Shown: piece after piece, positions 5,542-6,577 of the stretch
Numbering within the stretch: the stretch's first letter is position 1
Layout: every line of letters starts with the position of its first letter
Source: Anaerolineaceae bacterium UBA4081
GTDB taxonomy: Bacteria; Chloroflexota; Anaerolineae; Anaerolineales; Anaerolineaceae
Assembly: GCA_002383615.1 (NCBI GenBank)
Contig: DFYN01000089.1
Span: forward strand, 14,073 to 20,649
Length of the DNA: 6,577 nucleotides
Direction: 5' to 3'
Notes under the pieces: generated by a model
Told to the model about the DNA's origin: nothing
Database searches by the model: none
The model's input: the letters and a program-made list of their open reading frames with translations, nothing else
Position numbers and translations under genes: made by a program

Positions 5542-6297
5542 TTAAGTTACCTGACGGACAAATTTTGTAATCGCATCAAAGACGGCGAATCGGTCCGGCT
5601 CGCGAAGAATGACATGCCCACTGTTCTCAACTGGTAAAGTTTGTACCTTCGTATTCGTTAGATGGGAGGCGATTTGTTCCATGTTCGAAAAAGGCACGCT
5701 CTTGTCCTTATGTGAGTGCACCAGTAAAGCAGGAACATTAATTGACGCCAAATCCTTCCGCATTTGAGCCAATAAATCAACCAATTCGGCAATGGACCGG
5801 GTTGGATAGTACGGGTAATCAATGTGGTCAAGCGCTGCTTCCGGATTTTGCCAATCCGGTTTTCCTTTGCCGTAGCGAGGCATAAAGGGTTGCACAAAGC
5901 GCAGAAATGGCAGTCGCCAATCATCACCCAGGCTGTAGGGGGCGGATACAGCCACAACCCCCGCCACGGGATACCTTGCAGCTGCCATCAGGCTGAGGGC
6001 AGCTCCCATCGAAAGCCCCATCACGACTTGTTGATCAGTACAGCCTTTCAGCAGGTTTAATCCGTCTTCCACTGCAGCCAGCCAATCAGTCCAATGGACA
6101 TGCTGCATATCATCCGGTTTTGTGGCGTGTCCGGGGAGGCGCGGAGCGAGGACGGTGAAGCCCTCTTTTGAGAGGTGCTCGCCCAACCAGAGCATCTCTT
6201 TAGGGGTGCCGGTAAAACCGTGAATAAGCAGGCAGCCTACAGGTCCGCCGGGAAAGAAAAAAGGTTCAGCCGAAGGAATAACCAATGGAGATGCCAT
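5542..6297 (-). CDS. Alpha/beta-hydrolase, Est30-like carboxylesterase / monoacylglycerol lipase type
   Basis: A 251-residue soluble alpha/beta-hydrolase with a full catalytic triad: nucleophile S96 in GLSMG, acid D198 in HSHKDKSVP, and H228 in ENSGHV. The oxyanion loop is HGFTG (26-30), and GFTVLAPRLPGHA (46-58) is the following conserved strand-turn. Spacing and length closely resemble the Geobacillus Est30 carboxylesterase family (about 247 residues), which hydrolyses short- to medium-chain esters and monoacylglycerols. No signal peptide is seen, so it should be cytoplasmic. Its ribosome site AGAGG lies five bases before the ATG and overlaps the stop codon of the upstream M24 peptidase gene, nine bases away, so both are in one operon. 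The physiological substrate is not readable from sequence. Confidence 0.92.
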   Translation of the reverse strand: MASPLVIPSAEPFFFPGGPVGCLLIHGFTGTPKEMLWLGEHLSKEGFTVLAPRLPGHATKPDDMQHVHWTDWLAAVEDGLNLLKGCTDQQVVMGLSMGAALSLMAAARYPVAGVVAVSAPYSLGDDWRLPFLRFVQPFMPRYGKGKPDWQNPEAALDHIDYPYYPTRSIAELVDLLAQMRKDLASINVPALLVHSHKDKSVPFSNMEQIASHLTNTKVQTLPVENSGHVILREPDRFAVFDAITKFVRQVT

Positions 6298-6306
6298 GTT
6301 AACCTC

Positions 6307-6577
6307 TTAAGCAGAAATATCGTAAAGTTCGCGTGGAAGGGAGGACAGCGTTTCAGCACCTTCCGCGGTGATCACCACATCATCTTCAATGCGCACGCCG
6401 CCACGACCGGGTAAGTAGATTCCTGGTTCAACTGTGAATGTCATGCCCGGCAACAACTCTTCTTCGTTTTCGCCAAACATATACGGTGGTTCGTGCCCTT
6501 CCATGCCCAACCCATGACCGGTACGGTGAATGAAATATTCCCCATACCCGGCTTCGGTAATTACCTGGCGCGCAGCA
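6307..6577 (-). CDS. M24-family metallopeptidase (Xaa-Pro aminopeptidase/dipeptidase type), C-terminal part (cut by window edge)
   Basis: The window holds the last 89 residues; the start lies beyond the right edge. This part shows the pita-bread-fold metal ligands in order: H in RTGHGLGMEGHEPP (window residue 21, with the second catalytic His at 28), E in VEPGIYLPG (50), and E in GVRIEDDVVI (64); the two Asp ligands would be off the edge. The GHGLGMEGHEPP and EPGIY...GVRIEDD arrangement is that of Xaa-Pro aminopeptidases and prolidases, which cleave peptide bonds next to proline in the cytoplasm, typically with manganese or another divalent metal. Aminopeptidase and dipeptidase cannot be told apart without the N-terminal domain. 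It precedes the esterase by nine bases, so the operon promoter lies outside the window. Confidence 0.93.
   Translation of the reverse strand, partial: AARQVITEAGYGEYFIHRTGHGLGMEGHEPPYMFGENEEELLPGMTFTVEPGIYLPGRGGVRIEDDVVITAEGAETLSSLPRELYDISA

Noticed and set aside
1..6577. Mobile elements, CRISPR arrays, tRNA or rRNA genes
   Set aside because: No transposase or integrase motif, no regularly spaced repeats, no terminal inverted repeats with target duplications, and no T-arm GGTTCRANNCC pattern in a cloverleaf context was seen.

Overview
This window looks like an ordinary chromosomal segment of a Gram-variable, non-proteobacterial lineage. The combination of RecX directly followed by RNase Y, moderate GC, and short housekeeping operons would fit Chloroflexota (Anaerolineae-like). 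That assignment is an impression from protein style and gene order; no database comparison was possible.

Layout. On the left, a minus-strand group reads leftward from about 1117. It holds a 152-residue membrane protein, a 69-residue glycine-zipper membrane protein translationally coupled to it, and the N-terminal 129 residues of a PfkB-family sugar kinase cut by the window edge. A divergent promoter region (about 1118-1514) separates this group from a plus-strand pair, recX and rny (RNase Y), which overlap and end at a strong intrinsic terminator at 3744-3775. To the right, a second minus-strand operon reads leftward from beyond the window: an M24 metallopeptidase (C-terminus only), an Est30-like carboxylesterase, an MFS transporter and a glyoxalase II-like metallo-beta-lactamase-fold hydrolase. 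These four genes are spaced +9, +5 and -4 bases apart.

How the genes may work together. RecX modulates RecA, and RNase Y starts mRNA decay at the membrane. Their overlap suggests co-translation from one mRNA that begins near 1200 and carries an unusually long leader of about 300 bases. The right-hand operon looks like a small scavenging or detoxification set (peptide, ester and thioester hydrolases plus an exporter or importer), but no shared substrate can be read from the sequence.

The most interesting part is not a protein but the 385-base divergent intergenic region. It contains (a) a leaderless-type extended -10 placed exactly for transcription to start on the ATG of the 152-residue gene; (b) a consensus TATAAT for recX-rny, flanked by a 9-bp inverted repeat and followed by a 12-bp perfect palindrome at the predicted start site, resembling an operator; and (c) a leader with several consecutive hairpins, a repeated ACGTTTTC element and mutually exclusive pairings, which could be a cis-acting RNA or a small RNA of a family I do not recognise. 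No mobile element, CRISPR array, tRNA or rRNA was seen, and I see no clear multi-gene novel system.
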